A stretch of DNA of 17,944 nt, from contig JAVVEE010000053.1 in the NCBI GenBank assembly GCA_032251315.1, forward strand, positions 1-17,944. Direction: 5' to 3'. The notes beneath the pieces were generated by a model. It searched no databases. It was not told where the DNA came from and worked only from the letters and a program-made list of their open reading frames with translations. The translations under genes were made by a program, and so were the position numbers. This document shows, piece by piece, positions 1 through 8,525 of the stretch (within the stretch, counting starts at the first letter, position 1; each line of letters starts with the position of its first letter). Source of the DNA: LH-M37 sp032251315 (GTDB lineage: Bacteria > Pseudomonadota > Gammaproteobacteria > SZUA-229).

Positions 1-120
1 CTGAGAATACATCCGTGTACGCTCGGCAGTAGCATCCCTGCTGCTGACGGTCTTGATTGAAGGGTATTCTTTCCATGCGTTTTGTTAGTAAGTGGTTTCA
101 TGTCGCGCATCCAGCGTAGT
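1..120. other. Unassigned stretch downstream of mshE
   Basis: This stretch follows the mshE stop codon in the direction of transcription. In MSHA loci mshG (the GspF/PilC-like inner-membrane platform protein) normally comes next. The minus strand offers ATG codons at 110, 101 and 76 that stay open to the window edge. None of the resulting N-termini resembles the usual MshG start, and none has a convincing ribosome-binding site. No clear terminator hairpin is seen. It could be the start of an unrecognised gene or a non-coding stretch before mshG. Confidence 0.3.
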
Positions 121-1872
121 TTATAAATCAGCGACGCTATAGCTATCGGCAATTTCGGGTTCTTCCTGAAAATATTCACTGGTGAAATTCATCACTTCAG
201 ACAAGCTGGTCACGCCCTTAGCGGCCAGATTCAGGCCGCTCTCCAGCAGGGGTACATGGTGTTTATTCTCATTAACGGCCTTGTTGAATTTCTGTACATC
301 ACTGCTGCGAATCGCTTCGAGCATGGCTTCATCGGGTTCTATCATTTCATAAATACCGATGCGCCCGTTATAACCGGTATTGTTGCAATGCGCACAGCCA
401 ATGCCTTTATAAAATTCTCCATTTTGATAGCGCCCATTGACGATGGTTTTTAGCCACGCTATTTGATGATCATCCAGCGTGACTTTGCGCTTGCAGCTTT
501 CGCACACACGCCTTAACAGTCGCTGCGCCACCACTGCGCGCAGCGCTGTTGCAATCAGAAAGCCTTCTACGCCCAGATCGAACAATCTCTCCAGGGTGTG
601 CATGGCATCGTTGGTGTGCAAGGTCGACAGCACCAGATGGCCGGTCATGGCTGCGCGTATCGCAATTTCCGCTGTTACCTGGTCACGCATTTCGCCGATT
701 AGAATAATGTCCGGGTCCTGGCGCAAAGCGGCTCGTAATATTTGTGCAAAGTCCAGGCCTATCTTTGTATGTACCTGAACCTGATTGATGCGCGGCAGGC
801 GATATTCGACCGGATCTTCTGCGGTAATGATTTTTTTATCAGCGGTGTTCAGTTCCTTAAGAGCGGCATAAAGGGTGGTGGTTTTACCGCTGCCGGTTGC
901 GCCGGTAACCAGCACCAGTCCATGCGGTACGTGGATAGCTCTGCGAAAAGATTTAACCATGACCGCCGGCATCCCCAGCTGTTCAAGCTCCAGTATGCCA
1001 TTCGACTGGTCCAGTAAACGCATGACTACCGACTCACCATATTGCACCGGCATGGTTGAAAGCCGCACATCAATACTGTGGCCTTTAACGCGAATATTAA
1101 AACGGCCATCCTGCGGCATTCTTTTTTCGGAAATGTCTATCCCCGAGATTATTTTAAGACGCATGACCAGAGCATTGGCAATACGTTTCTGATCCATTAC
1201 CTGCTCATGTAAAACACCGTCTATACGCTGTCTGATACGCAGTACTTTTTCATCGGGTTCAATATGAATATCGGAAGAACCAACCTGAATAGCATCTTCA
1301 AACAGGGACTGTAATAATTTAACAACCGGGGCATCGGCGATGTTCTCACCTGCCACCATGGCATCAAGGCTGATATCGCTGTCGGAGAGTTCATTGCCGA
1401 GTTCCTGTGCAAAGGAATGAATTTCAGCTGTGCGGCGATACACCAGATTAAAAGTTTTAATAAGTCTGGTTTCGCTAATGACTGCCTGTTTGATGCTGGT
1501 GTTGAGGTATTTGGCAATCGCATCGAAGGCAAAAATGTCTGTAGGGTCAGCCATGCCAATGACCAGCTCATCATCTTCCCTGGATAAGACAATGCACCGA
1601 TAACGGCGTGCCAGTGTTTCCGGTAGTAGCCGAACCAGATCAGGGTTGAATTTGTAGTGAGACAGGTTGATGTATGGAATGTTGAGTTGCGACGACAGGA
1701 TGTCGAGGATCTCACTCTCGTTTACAAAGCCCAGTGTGATTAAGACGCGGCCTAATTTTCGCCCAGAAGCACGCTGCTCTGTCAGAGCGGTCTCGAGCTG
1801 CTGCGCAGTAATGGCCCCCTGCTTTATTAACAGATCACCGATGCGGATGCGTTTCCTATTATTGTCAGCCAT
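121..1872 (-). CDS. mshE: MSHA pilus extension ATPase MshE (GspE/PilB family)
   Basis: This is the cytoplasmic hexameric ATPase that powers assembly of the MSHA type IV pilus. The 583 residues fit the family's length. Residues 8-70 form an MshEN-type N-domain with two repeated motifs (RIGDLLIKQG...LTEQ and KLGRVLITLGF...LSSQ), the module known to bind c-di-GMP in this family. The catalytic half shows a Walker A GATGSGKT (324-331), an Asp box around DIHIEP (201-206), a Walker B DIILIGEMRD (388-397) and a His box GHLVLSTLHTNDA (411-423). Two CxxC pairs (C457/C460 and C493/C496) form the zinc site typical of GspE/PilB ATPases. It is the last msh gene in the window, 18 bases after mshN, with AGG about 10 bases before the ATG. 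Regulation by c-di-GMP is inferred from the domain, not shown here. Confidence 0.95.
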   Translation of the reverse strand: MADNNRKRIRIGDLLIKQGAITAQQLETALTEQRASGRKLGRVLITLGFVNESEILDILSSQLNIPYINLSHYKFNPDLVRLLPETLARRYRCIVLSREDDELVIGMADPTDIFAFDAIAKYLNTSIKQAVISETRLIKTFNLVYRRTAEIHSFAQELGNELSDSDISLDAMVAGENIADAPVVKLLQSLFEDAIQVGSSDIHIEPDEKVLRIRQRIDGVLHEQVMDQKRIANALVMRLKIISGIDISEKRMPQDGRFNIRVKGHSIDVRLSTMPVQYGESVVMRLLDQSNGILELEQLGMPAVMVKSFRRAIHVPHGLVLVTGATGSGKTTTLYAALKELNTADKKIITAEDPVEYRLPRINQVQVHTKIGLDFAQILRAALRQDPDIILIGEMRDQVTAEIAIRAAMTGHLVLSTLHTNDAMHTLERLFDLGVEGFLIATALRAVVAQRLLRRVCESCKRKVTLDDHQIAWLKTIVNGRYQNGEFYKGIGCAHCNNTGYNGRIGIYEMIEPDEAMLEAIRSSDVQKFNKAVNENKHHVPLLESGLNLAAKGVTSLSEVMNFTSEYFQEEPEIADSYSVADL

Positions 1873-1890
1873 TGATTAGGTGCCTGCAGC

Positions 1891-3108
1891 TCAGGATAGT
1901 GAAGCCGCATTAGTTTGCTTGATGTCGTTTATTCTCTGCAAAGTATATTCAAACAGCTGGCGCGACAGCTGCCCTGTGCTCATTGATTTTTCGTACGATT
2001 GCAGGGCTTCTTTATATTGTCCTATTACTTCGAATGATATACCTTGCCCCATCCACCAGATACTTTTGGAAGGTATCAGTTGTAGCGCCTGTGCATACAG
2101 TTTAACGGCGTTCAGATGATCATTATTTTTCTGGTATAAACCTGCCAGATACGCCAGGTCTTCCGGGGTGGTCAAACGAAGGCGTTGCTCCATGACTGTA
2201 ACAGCGGCCTGAAAGTTGCCTTGCTGAACCAGCGTCTGCAAATACAGCCGCAACAAAGTCTGGTCATCAGCGTGCATGGCCAGGCCTTTTTCAATGGCCT
2301 CTGCCGCCAGATCGGCACGACCACCCTCAAGGTAGATTATGGTTAGCAATCTCGAAGCATCTGCGTTGCTCGCACTAAAATCGAGCGCTGTAGTGAGCAT
2401 CGCTTTTGCCTGTTGCTTGCTGCCTTGCTTGTACAATGTCAGGGCGGTGGCGTAAGCCTGACGGCTTTTCTCCCCGGGCGTGTAATCACGCTGCTGTTTG
2501 CTCACGACAGTCAAATTCTTTACCGATAAATCTTCCTGGTCACGGGAATCTTCTGACACTATTTGCACCGCGCGTGGTGCAGGCCTGGTTGATTTCTTAT
2601 TTACAGTCACTGCTTGCGGTATTGATTTTTTCGGCTCGACCGGCTTCGGTGCGCGGCTAGTGGGATGCTGGGCAGGCGTTGTAGAAGAGGGCGGGGGTAG
2701 CGATGGTGTCGACGGGTTCTGATTAGCCGCCACAGTCTGTTTCTCTGTGGCTGAGGCAGCGACGGATGTCGTCTCTGCCATTTCAGCTTCAGGCTGAGGC
2801 GCTAAACTCTGCGGTTTATAGTCTGTTGGTGGTTCGGGTTCAGAGTGTGCAATAGCGTCGGAGAGTGCTTCAGGTTTTTGCTGGGCAACGGCAATCAGTT
2901 GATAGGGAGAAAGATAATAGGCAGCAAAAATAATGCTTAGTATAGTGATAACACCCAGCAGACCGATCAGATAAATATTATGTGAGGGCTCTTCATCAAA
3001 GGCAGTGTTGTGGCTTGCGCTTAGGCCGCCAAGGATTTTATCATCGGAACCAGCACACTCCACGCCACGGCGCTCAAGGTCTTTAAGCATGGTGTTAATG
3101 ACGCTCAT
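1891..3108 (-). CDS. mshN: MSHA biogenesis protein MshN (TPR protein)
   Basis: MshN is an accessory protein of MSHA pilus assembly, thought to sit in the inner membrane with its repeats in the periplasm. I chose the ATG at 3108, giving 405 residues starting MSVINTMLKDLERRG, the usual MshN opening. This ATG overlaps the mshM stop as ATGA, a translational-coupling arrangement. An in-frame start 12 bases upstream is possible but less likely. The protein has a short cytoplasmic segment, one transmembrane helix (about 45-66) and a long Pro/Ser/Thr/Ala-rich linker (about 75-205). Several TPR-like helical repeats follow (about 215-390, for example around ALTLYKQGSKQQAKAML and GLYQKNNDHLNAVKLYAQAL). 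It lies between mshM and mshE, 18 bases before the latter. Confidence 0.92.
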   Translation of the reverse strand: MSVINTMLKDLERRGVECAGSDDKILGGLSASHNTAFDEEPSHNIYLIGLLGVITILSIIFAAYYLSPYQLIAVAQQKPEALSDAIAHSEPEPPTDYKPQSLAPQPEAEMAETTSVAASATEKQTVAANQNPSTPSLPPPSSTTPAQHPTSRAPKPVEPKKSIPQAVTVNKKSTRPAPRAVQIVSEDSRDQEDLSVKNLTVVSKQQRDYTPGEKSRQAYATALTLYKQGSKQQAKAMLTTALDFSASNADASRLLTIIYLEGGRADLAAEAIEKGLAMHADDQTLLRLYLQTLVQQGNFQAAVTVMEQRLRLTTPEDLAYLAGLYQKNNDHLNAVKLYAQALQLIPSKSIWWMGQGISFEVIGQYKEALQSYEKSMSTGQLSRQLFEYTLQRINDIKQTNAASLS

Positions 3109-4013
3109 TGTAACGCCCACAGCAGAAAAGCAAGCGCGGTCATACAGCTCACCGCCAGCGCAACGTATATATACGTTCTGCTGCTATCGTCATTGTCATC
3201 TGAATCATTAATAGCCTGTTTGACATGCTTGCTGACAACATTGCTTTTGCCCTGCCCAAAAGCAAGAATGAGTGCTTTATTGCACAGTGTGTTGACCAGG
3301 CGTGGTACGCCTTTGCTGCTCTGGTAAATTTTGTCGATAGCTTTGGGGGTAAACAGGTCGCTGCCATTATAGCCGGCAATACGCAACCGGTGATTGATAT
3401 AACCTGTCAGGCTCTTACGATCAATCGGCTTCAGTTTGTAGGAAAAACTTATTCTTTGTTTGAACTGCCGGTTACAGTTATTATTGAGTCGCTCATCAAG
3501 TTCAGGCTGACCGAATAAGATAATCTGCATCAGTTTGCTTTTTTCTGTTTCGATGTTTGAAAACAGACGTAAAGCTTCAAGCGTTTCGATTGGCATGGCC
3601 TGTACTTCGTCAAGGCAGACTATCACCTTTTTGCCGGCATTATTATGCGCCATCAGTGTTTTGGTAATCTCGCTCATTAAGCGATAACTGGTTATATCAT
3701 CTGAGGCGCTGTCTTGATAGCTAACACCTAACTCATCCGCCAGTGCCATACGGAGCTGGTTGGGTGCCAGGAATGGGTTAGGAATAAAAACTGTTATATA
3801 GTTATCAGTTTCCAGACAATTCAGCAATTTCCGGCACAGCATGGTTTTACCGGTGCCGACTTCACCGGTGACTTTGACAAAACCTTCTCCCGAACGAATG
3901 GCTACCAGCAAAACATTGAGCGCTGCTTTATAGTTCTCACTTTCGTAAAAAAAACTAGTGTCAGGCAGCAGGGCGAAGGGCGTTTCGGTCATGTTAAAAT
4001 ATTGTATATACAT
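3105..4013 (-). CDS. mshM: MSHA biogenesis ATPase MshM (ExeA/GspA-like AAA)
   Basis: MshM resembles ExeA/GspA AAA ATPases, which help place secretins in the cell wall, so it probably helps assemble the MshL pore. The 302 residues begin MYIQYFNMTETPFALLPDT, a typical family N-terminus. Walker A is GEVGTGKT (50-57) and Walker B VIVCLDEV (130-137). A sensor-like segment LMQIILFGQPELDERL (161-176) and an arginine-containing GVPRLVNTLCNKAL (235-248) follow. A single C-terminal transmembrane helix (about 281-300) anchors the protein; the large periplasmic peptidoglycan-binding part of GspA proteins is absent, as is usual for MshM. GAGGG lies about 9 bases before the ATG. The gene starts 36 bases after mshL and its TGA overlaps the mshN ATG. 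Confidence 0.93.
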   Translation of the reverse strand: MYIQYFNMTETPFALLPDTSFFYESENYKAALNVLLVAIRSGEGFVKVTGEVGTGKTMLCRKLLNCLETDNYITVFIPNPFLAPNQLRMALADELGVSYQDSASDDITSYRLMSEITKTLMAHNNAGKKVIVCLDEVQAMPIETLEALRLFSNIETEKSKLMQIILFGQPELDERLNNNCNRQFKQRISFSYKLKPIDRKSLTGYINHRLRIAGYNGSDLFTPKAIDKIYQSSKGVPRLVNTLCNKALILAFGQGKSNVVSKHVKQAINDSDDNDDSSRTYIYVALAVSCMTALAFLLWALQ

Positions 4014-4049
4014 TACATCAGCCCTCAGCCAACTTCCGCTGTTTTTATA

Positions 4050-5771
4050 TTAGTTTTTATATTCATGGTATAGCTGTTTAACGCGGTTCGAAGATTCACC
4101 AATCACCCTGGTCCAGCTATCCGCATTATCAATGACAATCGGTTTCAGCAGGATCACCAGTTCGCTCTTTACTTCCTCCTGACTGACATGCTTGAACAAA
4201 TTTCCCAGTATCGGTATCGAAGATAGAATGGGCGTGCCTGATTCTTTTTCTATCAGCTTGTTGGTCATCAGGCCACCAATGACCACAATCTCACCGTTCT
4301 TTGCATACACAATACTGTCGGATTCTCTTACCTGACTGAATGCCAGTGGCAGCGACAGTGTCTGATCAGCAATGGTAAAGACTTTTGTCTGATCGACGAC
4401 ATCGCTAATAGTTGGATGGATATGCAATATTATGCTGCCGTTTTCGTCAATCTGCGGTGTAACATCAAGCGATATGCCGGAGAAAAATGGGGTCAGCGTA
4501 ATGTCTGGTGTAGTGGTTGTGGTAACGCCGGTTGTTGTTGTCGTTGATATGTCGGTGAGAAAAAACTCATCTGAACCTACTTTAATCACAGCTTTCTGAT
4601 TATTAATAGTGGATACTCTGGGGCTCGACAGTACCTGCATATTGCCCTGGGTTTCCAGGAACTCGAAAAAAGCGGCGAAATTGCCCGATTTAACTGCCAG
4701 CGTAAACATGCCGCCGAATGCTGAAACAGCATTGCCGGCGATCTGTGAATAGTTACTCGGATCAAGATTGCCGGTACTGCCACCGATGATAGATGTCCCA
4801 TCCTGTAATAAAGTGCCGCCCCCGGTCTGGCCAATCAGGGTGTTGCCGCTATCACTCAGCGATGCCCAGTTAATGCCCTGCTGGTAGCCGTCTTTGAGTT
4901 CAACCTCGATGATTTTCGCCTCGAGAATGACCTGACGCTGCATAATGATTTCAGCTGACTGTAAAAAATCCTGCGCTTTACGTAACTCGGAGGGGTAACC
5001 GCGTATGATGATCAGTCCTGATTGCGGGCTGATGATGACACTTTTGCCCTCGCCGCTGCCAATGATGGCACCGATCGCGGCCTCTATTTCTCCCCAGAAA
5101 TCCAGCTTTGATTCGGTCTTGATACTGCTGGCAGCAAGGATTGACTGACTCGATGTTTGTCGCGTAGAGCCTGAGCTGCCTGTGCTGCTGGAATTGCTAT
5201 TTTCCGTGGGCTGTCCGGAACTGACCCGGGTTGCAGACTGACCTTCCCGGGTTATATTCAAATAATTTATTTTAAATATTTTTGTCTGAATCTTGTTCGG
5301 GTGAACGATAAAGCCGTTGCTGATTTTTTCATATTCATAACCATAGGTGTTGTACGCTATTTCCATGACTTCCGGAATGGTCACATCTTGCAAGTTAAGC
5401 GTGATTTTCCCCGTCACTTCAGGGTGGACGACTATGTTATATGGCGTACCATTGACCAGGCTGATAAAGAACGATCTGGCATTGGCGCGATTCACTGAAA
5501 CGTCAAATCGGGGTTCAATCTTTTCTATGGCTCCTGCAGGAAGATTGGTTGTTGACGTTGGCAATAACGCATCCGTAACACTGGTTGGCAGCTGATGGTT
5601 TGGCGGTGTGCCGCCGGCCCAGCCTGTGTTGTCCAGTGTACCCTGTATGTTGTCAAGCACGGACAAGTCCGGGGCAGCGGGCTTACTGTTATTTTCAGGC
5701 GCTGATGCACATGAAGTTATGAGCAGTGAAATAATGCTCACTAAACTAAGAATTTTTGGCTTATTTTTCAT
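4050..5771 (-). CDS. mshL: MSHA pilus secretin MshL (PilQ/GspD family lipoprotein)
   Basis: MshL forms the outer-membrane ring through which the MSHA pilus exits. The 573 residues start with a lipoprotein signal peptide ending in ITSC, with the lipidated cysteine at 21. Residues about 85-160 form a secretin/TonB short N-terminal domain (RFDVSVNRANARSFF, then PEVTGKITLNL). A Ser/Thr-rich linker (about 184-212) leads to an N-type ring domain (about 225-290) and the C-terminal secretin domain (about 290-550). Signature segments are RESDSIVYAKNGEIVVIGG (482-500) and TPILSSIPILGNLFK (513-527). A run of threonines at 409-421 interrupts the beta domain and looks like a flexible insertion. The gene lies 21 bases after mshK; no strong Shine-Dalgarno is visible before its ATG. 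Confidence 0.95.
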   Translation of the reverse strand: MKNKPKILSLVSIISLLITSCASAPENNSKPAAPDLSVLDNIQGTLDNTGWAGGTPPNHQLPTSVTDALLPTSTTNLPAGAIEKIEPRFDVSVNRANARSFFISLVNGTPYNIVVHPEVTGKITLNLQDVTIPEVMEIAYNTYGYEYEKISNGFIVHPNKIQTKIFKINYLNITREGQSATRVSSGQPTENSNSSSTGSSGSTRQTSSQSILAASSIKTESKLDFWGEIEAAIGAIIGSGEGKSVIISPQSGLIIIRGYPSELRKAQDFLQSAEIIMQRQVILEAKIIEVELKDGYQQGINWASLSDSGNTLIGQTGGGTLLQDGTSIIGGSTGNLDPSNYSQIAGNAVSAFGGMFTLAVKSGNFAAFFEFLETQGNMQVLSSPRVSTINNQKAVIKVGSDEFFLTDISTTTTTGVTTTTTPDITLTPFFSGISLDVTPQIDENGSIILHIHPTISDVVDQTKVFTIADQTLSLPLAFSQVRESDSIVYAKNGEIVVIGGLMTNKLIEKESGTPILSSIPILGNLFKHVSQEEVKSELVILLKPIVIDNADSWTRVIGESSNRVKQLYHEYKN

Positions 5772-5792
5772 AAATTATTTTTCTATCGACAG

Positions 5793-6152
5793 TTAATTTA
5801 TTATTCTTCGTTTTTTTACCGATACTGATTTCAAGTAGGCATTAATAAAGCTGTTTTGGTATTCAAGAACCACATGCCCGGGCTTAATATCGAAAACTTT
5901 GGCACCATTTGTGTGATCACCTATAGCCAGCACCCTATCATTGATTACAGCTACGCGGCGCGTGCCTGAAAAAAGTATCTCGTTAACATGCCATTGAGGT
6001 TTCGCTATTGCAACAGCGCTAGTAACATTCCCCTTTGATCGGTATTCCGGCGGACGCAAGGGATCACCCATATCCACGGCGTAAGCATTTGCCGCACAGG
6101 CAAGCGCATATGTGCAAACCAGCAACGCTAATTTTTTAACAGGCTTAAACAC
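5793..6152 (-). CDS. mshK: MSHA biogenesis protein MshK (PilP-like), GTG start
   Basis: MshK is a small periplasmic PilP-like protein thought to link the inner-membrane alignment complex to the MshL secretin. The open frame extends to a TTG at 6191, but no ATG gives a sensible N-terminus. I chose the GTG at 6152: AAAAGG sits 8 bases upstream and the start overlaps the mshJ stop by 8 bases. The resulting 119-residue protein begins with a clean signal peptide (FKPVKKLALLVCTYALACAANAYA). A TTG at 6155 is nearly as good. The mature part begins VDMGDPLRPPEYR, the conserved DPxRPP motif of MshK/PilP proteins. It then holds a small beta-rich domain (WHVNEILFSGTRRVAVIN...) resembling the type II secretion C-protein homology region. 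Confidence 0.87.
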   Translation of the reverse strand: MFKPVKKLALLVCTYALACAANAYAVDMGDPLRPPEYRSKGNVTSAVAIAKPQWHVNEILFSGTRRVAVINDRVLAIGDHTNGAKVFDIKPGHVVLEYQNSFINAYLKSVSVKKRRIIN

Positions 6153-6813
6153 CAATGAGGCCTTTTCTGAATCCAAGTGTATAGACTTCAAGCGTTATCT
6201 GCGCGTTCGGATATTTTTGAGTTTCTATCTCGACTTCCTGCCAGAAAAAGTTCCACGGTAATTGTTCGAGTTTTTCCAGATAGAGCATGGCATTGTGATA
6301 ACTGCCTTCCATTTTCAGTACCATGCTATGCCGGTATATGGTGCCTACATTATTCGCGGCCTTTGTATCTGCATTGCGGGATTCAATAAATTCCGCTGTT
6401 GCCGGTTTATTTTCCAGACTGATAAATTTAAGTTCAGGTTGGCTCTTCAAGATCTGCTCCAGCAGGTTGGCCATTTCCTGAGGATTTATAATCTGAGTAG
6501 ATGTTTTGGCCAGTGCATGATCCAGCCGCTTGTTTTCCATGATGTATGCTGTAAGCAGCTCTTTGTTGTCACGATCCGGGTCTTCGGTCAGGCTTTTTTG
6601 CAGGGCCTGCATTTTTGCCTGAGTTGCCGCAAGCGCGCTGTTTCTTTGTCCGATATCGTGTGCTACTGCTTTCTCGTTATGGCTTAACGGTGTATATGCC
6701 AGAGTGAGCCATAGCAGGGTCACTGCAACAATAAAGATAATGGCCAGCGCAATTTGATCGCGCTTTGATAGCGTATCAATATATTTTTCAGCTTTTATAA
6801 TTAATGTCTGCAT
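6145..6813 (-). CDS. mshJ: MSHA biogenesis protein MshJ (PilO-like)
   Basis: MshJ is the PilO/GspM-like inner-membrane component of the MSHA alignment complex. The 222 residues carry a short cytoplasmic N-terminus (KYIDTLSKRDQ), one transmembrane helix (about 21-41) and a coiled-coil stretch (about 50-110, rich in Gln, Lys and Leu). A ferredoxin-like periplasmic domain follows (about 115-215, MANLLEQILKSQPELKFISLE through MEGSYHNAMLYLEKLEQLPWNFFWQEVEIE). That last segment is a recognisable PilO/MshJ signature. The ATG follows the stop of the PilN-like gene by a single base and the gene overlaps the start of mshK, so translation of the three is probably coupled. Confidence 0.92.
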   Translation of the reverse strand: MQTLIIKAEKYIDTLSKRDQIALAIIFIVAVTLLWLTLAYTPLSHNEKAVAHDIGQRNSALAATQAKMQALQKSLTEDPDRDNKELLTAYIMENKRLDHALAKTSTQIINPQEMANLLEQILKSQPELKFISLENKPATAEFIESRNADTKAANNVGTIYRHSMVLKMEGSYHNAMLYLEKLEQLPWNFFWQEVEIETQKYPNAQITLEVYTLGFRKGLIGV

Positions 6814-6814
6814 A

Positions 6815-7504
6815 CTATCTGACCGTCTCTTTTTCGCCGGCTAGCTGTTTGAGCCGTGCCATAAACAAGGCCGCAGATGCGTCTTTTACTGCTGCGTCAT
6901 AACTATCAGTCTGATGCCTGGTATCAAGGACAAAATCCATTGTCTTTTTATTTCCATCTGAGCGTGATATTTTAAGCTCTCTGAATTCGCGGTCTTTATA
7001 AATTTCTTCATCGCCTAATGCCTGAATAAATTTTGGCAACAGATCTGCCTGATAGCTGCTGCCGCTAAGATGCAAATCATAACCGCCGTGACTAAACTTG
7101 ATTTTCTTTAGCCAGAGGTCATTGATGATGTCGCGCTTTCTTCCCAGTCCCTGCAACAGGTATGAAAACCCCGTCATGTTGCCGGCATCATTTCCGCTAA
7201 GGTAGTTCAATGCCCTCAGTTTTTCACCATTACTTTGTTTTATGCGCTCCAGCTCAGCCAGCAGATTTAAATCTCTGGCTTTAGGTCTCGCATTTTTCGC
7301 AAGAGCGGAATAACTTTGCTCGAGACTCTTTATGGTGTTATTTGTATTGTCCAGTTCTGCGTGTAGTCGATCCGTAGTATAGATTTGATTTATATTAATC
7401 CCGGCAAGCACCAGCAGTAGTATGGCCAACGTGCTCGCAACGCCTATTCTTCGCCAGTTGTAACTGACATGGAATTCTTTCTGATAAAGGTTGATCTGTT
7501 GCAT
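6815..7504 (-). CDS. MSHA biogenesis PilN-like protein (MshI2 type)
   Basis: This is the PilN/GspL-like partner of MshI in the inner-membrane alignment complex. The open frame extends to 7555, but I chose the ATG at 7504, which gives MQQINLYQKEF. This is the PilN-type peptide known to bind the PilM-like protein on its cytoplasmic face, and the start overlaps the mshI stop by one base (TAATG). The 229 residues have one transmembrane helix (about 20-38), a coiled-coil region (about 45-100) and a periplasmic domain (about 110-210). Some genomes call this gene mshI2 and others name only the neighbouring PilM-like gene mshI, so I leave the symbol blank. Position between mshI and mshJ supports the assignment. 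Confidence 0.88.
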   Translation of the reverse strand: MQQINLYQKEFHVSYNWRRIGVASTLAILLLVLAGININQIYTTDRLHAELDNTNNTIKSLEQSYSALAKNARPKARDLNLLAELERIKQSNGEKLRALNYLSGNDAGNMTGFSYLLQGLGRKRDIINDLWLKKIKFSHGGYDLHLSGSSYQADLLPKFIQALGDEEIYKDREFRELKISRSDGNKKTMDFVLDTRHQTDSYDAAVKDASAALFMARLKQLAGEKETVR

Positions 7505-8430
7505 TATTCGGTCGCCCTGATTTTTCTCGAGGCAGCCGCTATCGCCAGCAGACATCTTGCCTGGTTTTCGTCATCTAGCGCGGTCGAATCTGTATAGATC
7601 TGGCCAAGTTTCATGATCTCAACGGTCAGGTCGGAATGGTTACTGACATAATCACTAAAGCCCTGAAGTATGGGGTGGCGTGGGGCGATGATAAGTTTGC
7701 TGATGGGCGGTCTGGAGAATTCACTTTCGTAAAAATCCAGTGAACGCTGTAATTCCAGGATAATAGATTCATATATCTGTTCCTCCGCGTCCGGAGATGG
7801 CATTGTTTCAAAACGAAATAACCCGGTATCAATTTTGCGGGTTAGATACAATGCAGAATCACTATACAGGCTTATTGCTCCGTGGTTCTGGCCAAAGTGC
7901 ATCACGGCGACGCCGCGGGTCAAGCTCTCCACTTGTTCAATGAGATTGCCCAGACTGAGTTCTTCGATATCGATTGTATCTAGTCTCAGCCCTGTTTTGC
8001 GTACAAAATCGACCGTCTTCTGAATTTCATCCCGGGGAGTGACCACCACATACATTTTCTCTTCGCGGCGTTCTTGCGTGGGCACGCGAAATGCGTCAAT
8101 AACGGCTGCATCGGTTGGATAATCAACCAGATCCTTGATGCTCCAGTGGAGCGCTGATTTTAATTCATCATCTTTAACGGGCGGGGCCGGGATTTGGAAA
8201 AGACTGTATTGCGAGTCTTCGAGTACAGCTACGCAGGGTCGATTCTTCAGGTTATTTTGTTTGACGTATCGCTTCAGCTGCTGTAGCTGTTCGCCGGGTT
8301 CTGAGGCAGCAATGAATGCACACAATTTTAATGTTGGCGGCGCCTCACCAGAGCCGTCAATTGCGGCCACTGCAATCCCGTCCGAGGTGAAATATAGACC
8401 GACCTGTTGTTGCAATTGCTCTCCCAACAT
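7504..8430 (-). CDS. mshI: MSHA biogenesis protein MshI (PilM-like)
   Basis: MshI is a cytoplasmic actin-like-fold protein resembling PilM that docks on the N-terminal peptide of the PilN-like protein. The 308 residues show a PilM-like arrangement: QVGLYFTSDGIAVAAI (9-24) as the first phosphate-type strand pair, PCVAVLEDSQYSLFQIPAPPVKDDEL (about 65-90), and LDTIDIEELSLGNLIEQ in the second half. It has no signal peptide or membrane helix. It is the first gene of the msh run; GGGGTG lies 9 bases before the ATG. In Vibrio, mshH (a degenerate GGDEF/EAL protein) usually precedes mshI, but here there is a 454-base gene-free stretch followed by arsM. Confidence 0.9.
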   Translation of the reverse strand: MLGEQLQQQVGLYFTSDGIAVAAIDGSGEAPPTLKLCAFIAASEPGEQLQQLKRYVKQNNLKNRPCVAVLEDSQYSLFQIPAPPVKDDELKSALHWSIKDLVDYPTDAAVIDAFRVPTQERREEKMYVVVTPRDEIQKTVDFVRKTGLRLDTIDIEELSLGNLIEQVESLTRGVAVMHFGQNHGAISLYSDSALYLTRKIDTGLFRFETMPSPDAEEQIYESIILELQRSLDFYESEFSRPPISKLIIAPRHPILQGFSDYVSNHSDLTVEIMKLGQIYTDSTALDDENQARCLLAIAAASRKIRATE

Positions 8431-8454
8431 TTATCTATTCACCCCATTGCTAAT

Positions 8455-8482
8455 GTTCTAAAGTCGTGCCTGTGTCGGTCAA
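8455..8482 (-). promoter_or_regulatory. Candidate sigma-70 promoter for the msh operon
   Basis: On the minus strand a -35-like TTGACC (8477-8482) is separated by 16 bases from a -10-like TAGAAC (8455-8460), giving a start of transcription roughly 10-20 bases upstream of the mshI ribosome site. The -35 matches five of six consensus bases but the -10 only four, and spacing is one short of ideal. It is placed correctly for the operon but remains a prediction. Confidence 0.3.
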
Positions 8483-8525
8483 TTATTGTGCACGAGTTGT
8501 TTGCATGTACACATTCCGCCCTGGC

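Noticed and set aside
479..1192. Several plus-strand open frames opposite mshE.
   Set aside because: They are antisense to a well-conserved ATPase, have no start signals and resemble no family.
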